Below are positions 9,344 through 17,917 of a stretch of DNA of 64,000 nt, in pieces. The notes beneath the pieces are model-generated. The model was not told the DNA's origin. It did not search any database and saw only the letters and a list, made by a program, of their open reading frames with translations. Within the stretch, counting starts at the first letter, position 1, and each line of letters starts with the position of its first letter. Location: positions 124,001 to 188,000 of the forward strand of contig NZ_JABACI010000004.1 in assembly GCF_012524205.1 (NCBI RefSeq). Reading direction: 5' to 3'. Both the position numbers and the translations under genes were made by a program. The stretch comes from Microbacterium salsuginis. GTDB lineage: Bacteria; Actinomycetota; Actinomycetes; Actinomycetales; Microbacteriaceae.

Positions 9344-10543
9344 GTGCCGGCCTCTCGTGCGAGGCGGATGCACGTCGCGACCGCGGCGGTCGCGGCATCC
9401 GTCCTCGCCCTCTCCGCGTGCGCGCCGGCATCGCCTGGCCCGGACGTGACCTTCGTCGACGCGCTGCCCGGGGCGTCGCTTCGAGCGAGCGTGGCCGACG
9501 CGGTCACGGCGGTCGGCGTCTCGGACGGCGATCTATGGCCGAGCTGCTGGTCGGACGACGACGCGCTGTACGCCGCGAACGGCGACGGGGCGGGATTCGG
9601 CAACGAGTTCTTCGACATCGCGGTGAACCGCGTGACCGGCTCCCCCACCGACGAGGACGGGCTCGAGGGCGAGTTCCTGGCGGGCGGCGACGACGTCGGC
9701 CAGGTGTGGTCGGGCGAGGGCTTCACCCGCAAGCCGACCGGGATGCTGTGCGTCGACGGCACGATCTACCTCGCGGTGCAGGACCTGCGTCTCGACTTCA
9801 ACGAGGCCCCGGCGGCGACCATCGCGCGCAGCGACGACCACGGCCGCACCTGGACGTGGGACCCGAGCGCGCCGATGTTCGACGACGGCGTGTTCACGAC
9901 GGTGTGGTTCGCCGACTACGGCGAGGATGCCGAGCACGCCCCCGACCCGGCGTATGCGTACGCGTACGGGCTCGACGGCAACTGGCGCGACTCGTTCGAC
10001 GACTCGGTGCCCGACCCGACCGAGCTGTTCCTCGCGCGCGTGCCGCTGGATTCGGTGCAGGATGCCGCGGCCTGGGAGTTCTTCGCGGGCGAGCCGGGCG
10101 ACGCCGAGCCGACGTGGACCGACGACATCGCCGCGAAGCGGCCGGTGCTGATCGACGAGCGGCTGCAGCATCCGGGCGACGGCGCGGCCGAGGCCGGGCA
10201 GACCGTCGGCGCGCAGGACCTCACCGTCATCTCGCAGGGCGGAGTCACCTACCTGCCGAAGCTCGATCGCTACGTGTATACATCGTGGACCGAGCTGACC
10301 TTCGAGTTCTACGAGGCGCCCGCGCCGTGGGGTCCGTGGACCCTGTTCCTGTCGGAGGACTTCGGCCCGTACCCGTGGACCGACGAGCGCTACGGCGGCT
10401 ACGGCACGACGATCCCCTCGAAGTTCCTCTCGGACGACAACCTCTCGATGTGGGTGCAGTCGAACGTGTGCCCGTGCGCGCCCGCCGGCATGTCGTCGTA
10501 CTGGTTCGGGCTGCGGCCCCTGTGGCTCTCGCCGGTGGACTGA
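9344..10543 (+). CDS. Secreted lipoprotein, divergent DUF4185/GH183-like beta-propeller
   Basis: About 399 residues. The N-terminus (RARRM, hydrophobic stretch, LSAC with Cys26) is a lipoprotein signal peptide, so the mature protein is anchored outside the membrane. The mature part is all-beta with repeated aromatic/Asp motifs (SDDHGRTWTWD, YVYTSWTEL, APWGPWTLF), typical of five-bladed propellers. It aligns along its length with the next gene. Asp63 and Asp81 lie 18 residues apart in GDLWPxxWSDDDALYAANGDG. That matches the spacing of the Asp pair (GTDLG ... FGDTFG) in the clear GH183 protein of this locus. I infer a distant relative that binds or cuts D-arabinan outside the cell. The GTG at 9344 gives a proper charged n-region; ATG 9368 is the alternative. 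Confidence 0.72.
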   Translation: MPASRARRMHVATAAVAASVLALSACAPASPGPDVTFVDALPGASLRASVADAVTAVGVSDGDLWPSCWSDDDALYAANGDGAGFGNEFFDIAVNRVTGSPTDEDGLEGEFLAGGDDVGQVWSGEGFTRKPTGMLCVDGTIYLAVQDLRLDFNEAPAATIARSDDHGRTWTWDPSAPMFDDGVFTTVWFADYGEDAEHAPDPAYAYAYGLDGNWRDSFDDSVPDPTELFLARVPLDSVQDAAAWEFFAGEPGDAEPTWTDDIAAKRPVLIDERLQHPGDGAAEAGQTVGAQDLTVISQGGVTYLPKLDRYVYTSWTELTFEFYEAPAPWGPWTLFLSEDFGPYPWTDERYGGYGTTIPSKFLSDDNLSMWVQSNVCPCAPAGMSSYWFGLRPLWLSPVD

Positions 10544-12168
10544 TGACGGCATCCGACTTTCCCGTCGTCGACGGCGCGCCCGTGAACCCGGATGCCGCGC
10601 CGCTGCGCCTGCGCGTCGCCCACGTCGCCCAGGCCAACACGGTGTGGGCCGACGGCGACGGCGACCTGTGGCCGGCGGCCTGGGCCGACGACGACGGGCT
10701 CTACACCGCGGCCGGAGACGGCACCGGGTTCGCACGTCACGGCTGGCACGACATCCTCGTCGGCCGCGTCGACGGGATGCCGCAGACCGGGCTCTGCGGT
10801 GTGCCCCTGGCGGCGGGCGACGAGGTCGCACCGACGTGGGATGCGCCGAGGTTCAACCGCAAGCCGACGGGCATGGTCGCGGTCGACGGCGACGGCGACG
10901 GGCGCGACGAGCTCTATCTCGCCGTGCAGGACCTGCGCTGCGGCGACGAGCCCGGCATCTTCGACGAGGCGCCGATTGCCACGGTGGTGCGCTCCGCCGA
11001 CTACGGCCGGACGTGGGCATGGCCGACGGACCCGATGTTCACGGACCACGTCTTCACGACCGTGATGTTCCTCGACCTCGGTCGCTCGAACGACGGCAGC
11101 CCGTGGGTCTACGCCTACGGCATCGACGGCAACTGGCGCACCTCGTTCACGCGCATCGTGCCCGATCCGACCGCGCTGTTCTTCGCGCGGGTGCCCGCGG
11201 CATCCGTGCAGGACCGCTCGACGTGGGAGTTCTTCACCGGGCGCGACGGCGACGGGATGGCGCGCTGGACCCGCGACATCGGCGATCGCTCGCCCGTGCT
11301 CGTGGACGAGCGCGTCATGTACCCCGAGCCGGCGCCGTACGGCGGGAGGTCGGGCTTCACCGCGATCGCGCAGGGCGGCGTCGTGTGGAACCCCGGCCTC
11401 GGCCGCTACTTGTACTCGTCGTGGAGCGAGTACACGCACGAGTTCTTCGAGGCGCCCGCGCCGTGGGGTCCGTGGCACCACCTGCTTTCGGCGGACTACG
11501 GGCACTTCCCGTGGCAGGGTCCCCGGTCGCCGCTCGCAAGCCACGGCGGCTACGCGCCGACGATGCCGTCGAAGTTCGTCTCGACGGACGGCCGCGACCT
11601 GTGGCTGCAGAGCAACTGGTTCTTCGGCGCCGCGTCGCGCGGCGGGCGCGCGTACACGTTCGGCCTGCGCCGCGTGCGCTTCGATCCGGGGACGGATGCC
11701 GTCGCCCCGGACGCCGACGGCAACCTCGCGCTGTCGCCCGACACATGGCCGCTCGCCTCGCGGGTCGCCGACGGCCAGACCTCGGTGCTGAACGACGGCC
11801 GCCGCGACCTCGCGGAGGACTCGAGCCGTGGTCCCGGCACTGGCGACGACGTGTGGGGCTACCAGTGGCCCGCGCCGCGGCGCTTCGACCGCGTCGTGTA
11901 CATGCCTGGCCCGCAGGACTCGATGGGCGGCTGGTTCGCCGCCGGACCACGAGTCGAGGTGCGGGTGGACGGCGAGTGGCGGGCGGTCGAGGCATCCGTC
12001 GCCCCGCCTTATCGGAACGACTTCACGGCGCTCGAGGAGGACGAGTACGTCTTCGACTTCGCCGAGGTGTGCGCCGACGGCGTGCGGCTCATCGGTGAAG
12101 CGGGCGGTCCACTGCGGTACACGTCGATCGCCGAGCTCGAGGTGTGGCTGGTCCGCGGCAGAGCCTGA
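10543..12168 (+). CDS. Cytoplasmic GH183-like beta-propeller with C-terminal discoidin-like domain
   Basis: 541 residues, paralogue of the preceding lipoprotein but without a signal peptide. The first ~390 residues share KPTGM-x-VDG-x-YLAVQDLR, the APWGPW motif and a final SKFV ... LWLQSN strand. Asp41 and Asp59 reproduce the 18-residue Asp pair. The last ~130 residues (ADGQTSVLNDGRRDLAEDSS ... VEVRVDGEWRAVEAS) look like a galactose-binding/discoidin beta-sandwich, usually a carbohydrate-binding module. The start codon overlaps the previous stop by one base (TGATG), so the two genes are translationally coupled. An outside/inside pair of related propellers suggests sequential action on polymer and imported oligomer. 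Function is inferred, not recognised. Confidence 0.72.
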   Translation: MTASDFPVVDGAPVNPDAAPLRLRVAHVAQANTVWADGDGDLWPAAWADDDGLYTAAGDGTGFARHGWHDILVGRVDGMPQTGLCGVPLAAGDEVAPTWDAPRFNRKPTGMVAVDGDGDGRDELYLAVQDLRCGDEPGIFDEAPIATVVRSADYGRTWAWPTDPMFTDHVFTTVMFLDLGRSNDGSPWVYAYGIDGNWRTSFTRIVPDPTALFFARVPAASVQDRSTWEFFTGRDGDGMARWTRDIGDRSPVLVDERVMYPEPAPYGGRSGFTAIAQGGVVWNPGLGRYLYSSWSEYTHEFFEAPAPWGPWHHLLSADYGHFPWQGPRSPLASHGGYAPTMPSKFVSTDGRDLWLQSNWFFGAASRGGRAYTFGLRRVRFDPGTDAVAPDADGNLALSPDTWPLASRVADGQTSVLNDGRRDLAEDSSRGPGTGDDVWGYQWPAPRRFDRVVYMPGPQDSMGGWFAAGPRVEVRVDGEWRAVEASVAPPYRNDFTALEEDEYVFDFAEVCADGVRLIGEAGGPLRYTSIAELEVWLVRGRA

Positions 12169-12270
12169 GGCATCCGTTCTCGGTGGCGCTGCCGTCCGTC
12201 GCGGGCGCTAAAGCTTCCTGCACTCGCGGCACTTCGCGGCTCGCGCTGCACAGGCGTCGCGGCAGCAAAG

Positions 12271-12314
12271 ACGACACCGCCGGCTGGCTCACGCGAGCCG
12301 GCCGGCGGTGTCGT
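12271..12314. terminator. Strong bidirectional hairpin between convergent genes
   Basis: A roughly 20-bp GC-rich stem (ACGACACCGCCGGC ... GCCGGCGGTGTCGT, with inner GGCTC/GAGCC) closed by ACGC. It lies between the converging propeller gene and GH183 gene and serves as a terminator for both. No U-tract is present, as is usual in high-GC actinobacteria. Confidence 0.75.
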
Positions 12315-12319
12315 GACCC

Positions 12320-14347
12320 TCAGGGCTTGCCCGGCTTGTCGGGCTTGCCCGGCTTGTCGGGGAACTCGGGCCGCGGCGGGCGCGGGTCGTAGTGCACCGC
12401 GGTGAGCCTCGATTCGCAGCCCTCGCATGAGGTGAGGATCGCGCGCTCGGCCGAGGCATCCGTGGTCACGATCAGCTGCGAGTCGGTGCGGGAGGCGTCG
12501 CGTCGCACCGTCGCCGCGAACGAGACGGTGAGCGTCTCGCCCGCGGGGATGGCGCCCGTCCACCGGAGTGTCGAGCCGTCGAGCGCCGGCGTCCCGATCG
12601 ACGAGGACACCGATGCGCTGTCGAGGGTCGCGTCGTCCACGAGCCCTGTCAGGTCGATCGCGAGGTCCGCGGTCTCGGCGGTGACGCTGTCGGTCGCGGC
12701 CGTCACCGTGTACGTCACGACGTCTTCGCGAACGACCTTGCTGCCGGCGACCGGGTCCGAGGTCATCGACACCGACAGACCCGGCAGCTGCTCCTTCGCC
12801 TTGACCAGTGACAGATCGTCGATCTGCACCCAGCGGTCTCCGTTGAGGTGGCTGCCGACGAAGGCCTGCACCTGGGTGCGGTCGCCGCTGTGGAACGTGA
12901 CCTCGAATCGCGTGTAGGCGCCCAGCGCCTCGAACGTGGTCTCACCGATGGTGGCGGCACCGGCGCCGAGTTCACGCACTCCGATCGACCCTTCGGCGGG
13001 CGTCCCGCCGGTCACCGCGAAGCCGGTCAGCGTATAGGTCGTGTTCGGCTCGACCGCGACGTCCTGGTGGATGTCGATCCAGCCGGCGTTGGAGCGCATC
13101 CAGCCCTGCTTGTTGCCGCCGTGCGCCCACGCGTGGTTGGTGTCGATGCCGCAGTTGCCGGTGCACGCCCATGGGGCCGGCATCGTGCCGTCGACGGCTC
13201 GCTCGAAGCCGCCGTTCTGGATGAGGTTGGGATTCACGACGGTGCCGTCCTCGTCGATTTCGGCACGCATGAGATACACGTTGTAGGGATCCCACTGCGA
13301 CAGCGCGAAGTACAGGTCGCCACCCTCGGACCACGGGTGGATGTAGCCGCCGTACAGTCCGGGATAGTCGGCGAAGCTGGCGAGCCGCTGCCGCTCGCTC
13401 CACGGTCCCTCGGGCGACGACGCGGTGCGCAGCACGATGTCGAGGTTCTCGTCGAGGTAGGTCATGAGCCACCCGCCGGTGTGCTCGCTGTACTGCACCG
13501 ACAGCTCCGCGACGTTTGGCGGCACGATGGGCGCCGCCGCGGCGTCGTCACCGAGCGCCCACCACGAGCCGTCCCAGTACGAGTACGCGGCCTTGTCGAG
13601 CACCTGCGCCTCGGGCACACGGGCGACATGGGCCGCGCCGAGTCGCCCGTTGGGCGTGCCGAACATGTACACGTATCCCTCGTGGCGCTCGAAGGCGACC
13701 ATCTGGAACGGATGCTGTCCGTCGGCGGTGTTCGTCCACTCCGGGCCGTCGGTCGAGTTCCACGTCTCGCCGTTGTCGTCGGAGTAGGCGATGCGGCTGA
13801 AGTTGGTGTCCCACTCGCCCGGAGGCCCCCACTGACGCACCGACATGAACGCAAGGTACTGACGCTCGCCGACCGCGATGCCGGCGGTCGGGATGGTCGT
13901 CATCTCCTGGCCGTTGACCTTCAGCGACGGAATGATCTCGGCGGCATGGCCGGGAGCGTCCTCGACTGCCGAGTCGAAGGCCATGCCGTCCGAGAGGTCG
14001 GTGTCGGTGCTGCGCAGCAGCACGTTCGAGCGCCAGTCGCCTCCCCCGCCACCCGGGCCGCCCCAGTCGCCGAACGTGTCTCCGAAGGCGGTCAGGATCT
14101 CGCCGTGCCCGTTGTCCCACATGATGCCGAGGTCGGTTCCCGTCACCCGCCAGCGGGTGTCGGTCGCACTCAGCGACTTCGGCCCGGTCATCTTCTCGAC
14201 CAGTACCGCCGGAGAGTGGTCCGTGGGGGGCGGGGTCACGGCCGTGGGTGCCGGGCCGGCGGCTGCCGCGCCGATCGGCATCAGGGCCCCGAGCGCGAGC
14301 GCCCCGATCGTCGCGATGGCGGCGGTTGTCGTACGTCCTTGTCGCAT
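12320..14347 (-). CDS. Secreted GH183 (DUF4185) endo-D-arabinanase with binding and DUF11-like domains
   Basis: 675 residues. A signal peptide (about 1-30) is followed by a DUF4185 propeller (about 45-400). GTDLG (Asp72) and FGDTFGDW (Asp90) form an Asp pair 18 residues apart, which I recall as the catalytic pair of characterised GH183 endo-D-arabinanases (to be checked). Residues about 405-560 (NLIQNGGFERAVDG ... WVQIDDLSLV) form a CBM4/9-like jelly roll. Residues about 565-650 are one DUF7927/DUF11-type unit (MTSDPVAGSKVVREDVVTYTV), the same unit repeated seven times in the giant surface protein at 23.6-29.4 kb. The tail is PDKPGKPDKPGKP. No sorting signal is present, so it is released or held non-covalently. 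The ATG has GAGGAAGG upstream. It lies downstream of the transporter genes on the same strand and would make the oligosaccharides they import. Confidence 0.88.
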   Translation of the reverse strand: MRQGRTTTAAIATIGALALGALMPIGAAAAGPAPTAVTPPPTDHSPAVLVEKMTGPKSLSATDTRWRVTGTDLGIMWDNGHGEILTAFGDTFGDWGGPGGGGGDWRSNVLLRSTDTDLSDGMAFDSAVEDAPGHAAEIIPSLKVNGQEMTTIPTAGIAVGERQYLAFMSVRQWGPPGEWDTNFSRIAYSDDNGETWNSTDGPEWTNTADGQHPFQMVAFERHEGYVYMFGTPNGRLGAAHVARVPEAQVLDKAAYSYWDGSWWALGDDAAAAPIVPPNVAELSVQYSEHTGGWLMTYLDENLDIVLRTASSPEGPWSERQRLASFADYPGLYGGYIHPWSEGGDLYFALSQWDPYNVYLMRAEIDEDGTVVNPNLIQNGGFERAVDGTMPAPWACTGNCGIDTNHAWAHGGNKQGWMRSNAGWIDIHQDVAVEPNTTYTLTGFAVTGGTPAEGSIGVRELGAGAATIGETTFEALGAYTRFEVTFHSGDRTQVQAFVGSHLNGDRWVQIDDLSLVKAKEQLPGLSVSMTSDPVAGSKVVREDVVTYTVTAATDSVTAETADLAIDLTGLVDDATLDSASVSSSIGTPALDGSTLRWTGAIPAGETLTVSFAATVRRDASRTDSQLIVTTDASAERAILTSCEGCESRLTAVHYDPRPPRPEFPDKPGKPDKPGKP

Positions 14348-14378
14348 GTGCGCGCCTTCCTCTCGTTGGACTCGTTCG

Positions 14379-15200
14379 TTACTTGATGCCGGCCAGACGG
14401 ACGCCGTTGACGATGTAGCGCTGGAAGATCAGCACCAGGATGATCGTCGGCAGCGCCGCGAGCGTCGAGCCGGCCATCAGCAGGCCCCACTCGTTGCCTC
14501 GTTCGGATCGGAATCCGGCCAGGTACTGCATGATCTGCTGCAGGCCCGGGTCCTGGATCGTCAGGATCGGCCACACGTACGCGTTCCAGTACGCCAGGTA
14601 CGACCCGACCCCGACGACCACGAACACGCCTTGCGACTGCGGCAGGAAGATCGACCAGAAGATGCGCCAGCGCCCGGCCCCGTCGATGAGCGCTGCCTCT
14701 TCGATCGCGATCGGCGTGTTCAGGTAGAACTGCCGGATGAAGAACATCTGCGCGGCCGCCGCCACGCCGGGGATGATCAGCACCGCGAGGGTGTTGAGCA
14801 TGCCGAGGTTCGATACGACCACGAACGAGGTCAGCAGGATCGCCATGCCGGGGATGAACATCGGGGTGATGCAGTAGATCCACCAGAACCGCTTGAAGCG
14901 GAAGTCCAGGCGAGCGAAGACATAGGCGGCGAGCGAGTTCACGACCAGGCTCAGCAGCGTGAAGATGACCGCCCCGATGAACGTGAGCACCATCGCCTGC
15001 ACGAAGGCGGGGTCTTGCAGGATGTCGGCGTAGTTCTGCCAGATCCAGATGTCGGGGAAGAACTGGAAGGGTGTGCGCACGACCTCGGTCCTGCCCTTGA
15101 AGCCCGAGATCAGCATCCACGCCAGCGGAAGCATCGTGGTGACCACGATGAGCGCGGCCAGGATGTAGGTGGCGACGCGGCGCCCCATGGAAGTCGTCAT
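14379..15200 (-). CDS. Carbohydrate ABC transporter permease (MalG type)
   Basis: 273 residues with six predicted membrane helices. The cytoplasmic EAA loop reads EEAALIDGAGRWRIFWSIFLPQ-like (one Glu-Ala-Ala-x-x-x-Gly-Ala core), where the ATPase docks. The C-terminus GVRLAGIK is typical of MalG-type sugar permeases (CUT1). It begins 13 nt after the stop of the partner permease and is followed, 31 nt on, by the secreted GH183 gene. The operon therefore couples depolymerisation with uptake. It likely imports D-arabinan oligosaccharides. No ATP-binding subunit is encoded nearby; a shared MsiK-type ATPase elsewhere is the usual actinobacterial solution. Confidence 0.9.
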   Translation of the reverse strand: MTTSMGRRVATYILAALIVVTTMLPLAWMLISGFKGRTEVVRTPFQFFPDIWIWQNYADILQDPAFVQAMVLTFIGAVIFTLLSLVVNSLAAYVFARLDFRFKRFWWIYCITPMFIPGMAILLTSFVVVSNLGMLNTLAVLIIPGVAAAAQMFFIRQFYLNTPIAIEEAALIDGAGRWRIFWSIFLPQSQGVFVVVGVGSYLAYWNAYVWPILTIQDPGLQQIMQYLAGFRSERGNEWGLLMAGSTLAALPTIILVLIFQRYIVNGVRLAGIK

Positions 15201-15213
15201 GTGATCGGGTTCC

Positions 15214-16209
15214 CTATGCGTCGATCGCCTTGTCGGAGCGGATGACCCGGAAGATCAGCACGCTGATCGTCCCGAGGACGAAGAAGAGGATGAGCGCCGC
15301 CGTCAGCGAGAAGCTCGTCGCGTACGGCGTCGGGTCCTTGAACGTGTTGAAGATGAAGAGGTTGGGCGTCATCGTCGAGTTGGTCGGACCGCCGCCGGTC
15401 ATGATGAGCGGCAGCTCGAACTGCTGCATGCCCGCGATGGTCGCCGTCACCAGGAGGTAGAGCAGCACGTTCTTCATGAGCGGGATGGTGATGAACCACG
15501 TGCGCTGCAGGTAGTTCGCGCCCTCGAGCTGAGCCGCCTCGTAGTAGCTCTGCGGGATGTCGTACATGCCCGCGAGCATGATGAGCGTCGTGATGCCGAA
15601 GGCGAGCCAGATCCCCGGGATCGAGATCGCGGGCAGCGCCAGGTTCGGATCCGAAAGGAAGGCGTACGGGCCGAGGCCCACGAATCCGAGGAGCCAATTG
15701 ATGATGCCGCCGTCGGCGCGGTACATGAAGATGAAGACGATCGACGCGATGACCGCCGAGACGACCGTCGGGATGTAGACGGTGGTCTTGAGCAGGCCTG
15801 CGAGGCGGATGCCGCACGAGCGGATGAAGCTGGCCATCAGGAACGCGATGATCATGATCGCGGGGACCGTGTAGAGGACGTACATCGCGCCGATGCCGAT
15901 CGAGCGCCAGAACTCGGGATCTTCGAGCACGTACTGATAGAACTGCAGGCCGACGAAGACCGGTTCCTCGTAGAAGCTGATCTCGAACGTCGACAGATAG
16001 AACGACCACATCAGCGGCCACCACACGAAGATGCCGAGCAGCACGATCATGGGCGCCAGCATCAGATACGCCGTGCGGTTGGCCATCATGTGCTTGCTCA
16101 CGCGCTCGCGCACGGGGCGACGGCGACGCCCCTTGATGGGCTGTTCAGCGGCGAGCGTGACGTTCGCTGCCGTCCCGAGATGAGTCGTCGTCTGCGGCGA
16201 CATCGTCAT
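15214..16209 (-). CDS. Carbohydrate ABC transporter permease (MalF type)
   Basis: 331 residues, six membrane helices after a basic cytoplasmic N-terminus (KGRRRRPVRERVSK). The EAA loop is YYEAAQLEGANYLQRTWFITIPL. It pairs with the MalG-type permease immediately downstream and the binding protein immediately upstream. The ATG at 16209 is chosen because AGGAG lies just before it and the longer open frame upstream is low-complexity and runs into the binding-protein coding end. CUT1-type import of oligosaccharides is well supported; the D-arabinan specificity is inferred from neighbours and from the operator upstream of the operon. Confidence 0.9.
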   Translation of the reverse strand: MTMSPQTTTHLGTAANVTLAAEQPIKGRRRRPVRERVSKHMMANRTAYLMLAPMIVLLGIFVWWPLMWSFYLSTFEISFYEEPVFVGLQFYQYVLEDPEFWRSIGIGAMYVLYTVPAIMIIAFLMASFIRSCGIRLAGLLKTTVYIPTVVSAVIASIVFIFMYRADGGIINWLLGFVGLGPYAFLSDPNLALPAISIPGIWLAFGITTLIMLAGMYDIPQSYYEAAQLEGANYLQRTWFITIPLMKNVLLYLLVTATIAGMQQFELPLIMTGGGPTNSTMTPNLFIFNTFKDPTPYATSFSLTAALILFFVLGTISVLIFRVIRSDKAIDA

Positions 16210-16280
16210 GGTGGTCTCCTTCGAGGGGTCCAGCGGGTCGAGGTGAGGGGTGGGCCGCGCGGGCCCACCCCTCACGGGCG

Positions 16281-17612
16281 TCAACCGCCTGCGCCGGCGA
16301 GCTTCTGCTTCTCGATGATGTCGTCGATCGCGGCCTGCGCCTCGGCCATGGCCGCGGGGATGTCGCCACCCCTCATCGCCTTCTCGATGCCGGTGGCGAA
16401 GGCCAGGCTCACATCCCACGGGTACGCGGGCTCCGCCTTCGCGAAGGGCACGATCTGCTCGGTGATCGTCGCGAGGAACGGGCTGGCGCCCGCCTCCTCG
16501 GTGGCGGCGACGGCCTCGGTCACCGAGGTGCGCGCCGGGTACTTCGAGAAGCCGGTGGCCGTGAAGAACTCGACCAGGCGCTCGGTGTCATCGGCGAGCA
16601 GCCACTCCACGAACTCCGCGGCCCCCTCCTGCGCCTTGGACTTGGAGTCGACGGTGAGCGTCCATCCGCCGAGGGTGGACGTCGGCAGCGTCGGGTCGCC
16701 GTTGTGCGAGGGGAACGGCGCGACGTTCGTGTTCTCCCACACCTGCGCCCAGTCCGGGTTCTGACTGAGCTGGCCGAGCGCCCACGAGCCGCACGCGCTC
16801 ATCGCGACCTTGCCCTCGCCGAAGAAGGAGCAGTCGGCATAAGGGTACGTGGCCTCCTGCGGCATCAGCTTCTCCTGGTAGAGCGTCTGATACAGCAGGG
16901 CGAGATCTTCGTAGGCAGGATCGTCGGCGGATGCCTCGGACCAGTCGCCGCGCAGCGGCAGGTCGCCGGCCACGTTGTACTGCAGCCCCCAGCTGGACCA
17001 GCCGAGATCGGGGGCGGTCTGGGCGATGTTCATGCCGAGGACGTCACCGCTTGTGAGGGCACGGGCGTCCTCGATCAGCTCGTCCCAGCTCGCCGGCGGA
17101 GCGTCGATGCCTGCCGCCTCGAACAGATCGGTGCGGTAGAACAGCACCGTCGAGGGCTCGACCAGCAGCGGGTAGCCGTAGACGCCGTCATCGACCGTCA
17201 CGAACGGCTGGATGTTCTCGGCGATGTCGTCGAACGCGCTCTCGTCCATGAACTCGGTGAGGTCGGCGAGCTGGCCGTTGGCCTGCATCGGCTTGATGTT
17301 GCCGTAGTTCGTGGTCTTGACGTCGGGAGCCTTGCCCGCGGCCTGTGCCGCCTTGAGCTTCTGGTCCCACGTGTCGGCGGGCACCACGAGAAGCTCGACC
17401 TGGACGTCGTCGCTCTGCTCGTTGAACTCCTTGACCTGCTCCTTGAACCAGGCCTGCTGATAGTCCTCGAACTGCTGCTGCCAGAAGATCACCTTGGTCT
17501 TGCCGTCCTCGGTGGTGGGCGCGCCACCGCCGCCGGCGCAGCCCGCCAGGAGCGTGCCCGCGGCCGCCGTCGCGACGGCGGCGAGCATGAGCCTGCTGTT
17601 TCTCTTGTGCAT
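16281..17612 (-). CDS. Sugar ABC transporter substrate-binding lipoprotein
   Basis: 443 residues. Signal peptide with lipobox LAGC (Cys25) and a Gly-rich linker, then a family-1 solute-binding fold (VIFWQQQFEDYQQAWFKEQVKEF at the start; GGWTLTVDSKSKAQEGAAEFVEWL near the C-lobe). It is the extracytoplasmic receptor of the CUT1 importer encoded next. The ATG at 17612 has GAGGAGG at ideal spacing. A LacI-operator promoter lies about 125 nt upstream, so the whole binding protein-permease-permease-GH183 unit should be induced with the other arabinan genes. The ligand is likely an oligo-D-arabinofuranoside, by context only. Confidence 0.9.
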   Translation of the reverse strand: MHKRNSRLMLAAVATAAAGTLLAGCAGGGGAPTTEDGKTKVIFWQQQFEDYQQAWFKEQVKEFNEQSDDVQVELLVVPADTWDQKLKAAQAAGKAPDVKTTNYGNIKPMQANGQLADLTEFMDESAFDDIAENIQPFVTVDDGVYGYPLLVEPSTVLFYRTDLFEAAGIDAPPASWDELIEDARALTSGDVLGMNIAQTAPDLGWSSWGLQYNVAGDLPLRGDWSEASADDPAYEDLALLYQTLYQEKLMPQEATYPYADCSFFGEGKVAMSACGSWALGQLSQNPDWAQVWENTNVAPFPSHNGDPTLPTSTLGGWTLTVDSKSKAQEGAAEFVEWLLADDTERLVEFFTATGFSKYPARTSVTEAVAATEEAGASPFLATITEQIVPFAKAEPAYPWDVSLAFATGIEKAMRGGDIPAAMAEAQAAIDDIIEKQKLAGAGG

Positions 17613-17733
17613 TCGTCCCTCCTCAGGAACACGACTCTTCGGTGAGTCGGAGCTGTGGCCGGTCAGGGGAGCCGGTCTCACGGATCCAGCGATCGGCGGC
17701 CTGCGCGGATCACCACTGATCTCGTCTCGGGTC

Positions 17734-17762
17734 AGAGTAGGCGAAATCGATTTCAAGTGCAA
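17734..17762 (-). promoter_or_regulatory. Promoter of the ABC transporter operon with LacI operator in its spacer
   Basis: On the minus strand TTGCAC (17762-17757) and TACTCT (17739-17734) have a 17-nt spacer that contains the perfect palindrome GAAATCGATTTC (17743-17754). This is the same architecture as at 7.03 kb. The 305-nt gene-free stretch 17613-17917 holds this promoter plus an imperfect site, TATCGATTTC, at about 17885-17894. I see nothing else in it. Confidence 0.75.
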
Positions 17763-17917
17763 TGGGCGCAGCGAGGATCCTGTTGCGCTTCTGCGTGGCA
17801 CAGGCCATCACCTGCGAGCGGAAGGCGCCGAATTCCGCGCCCCGTGGCGGCGCGGCGCACTTCGGGAGCACCCGAAGCCGTCTGTATCGATTTCACAACG
17901 CGCGATCGCACCGTGGG

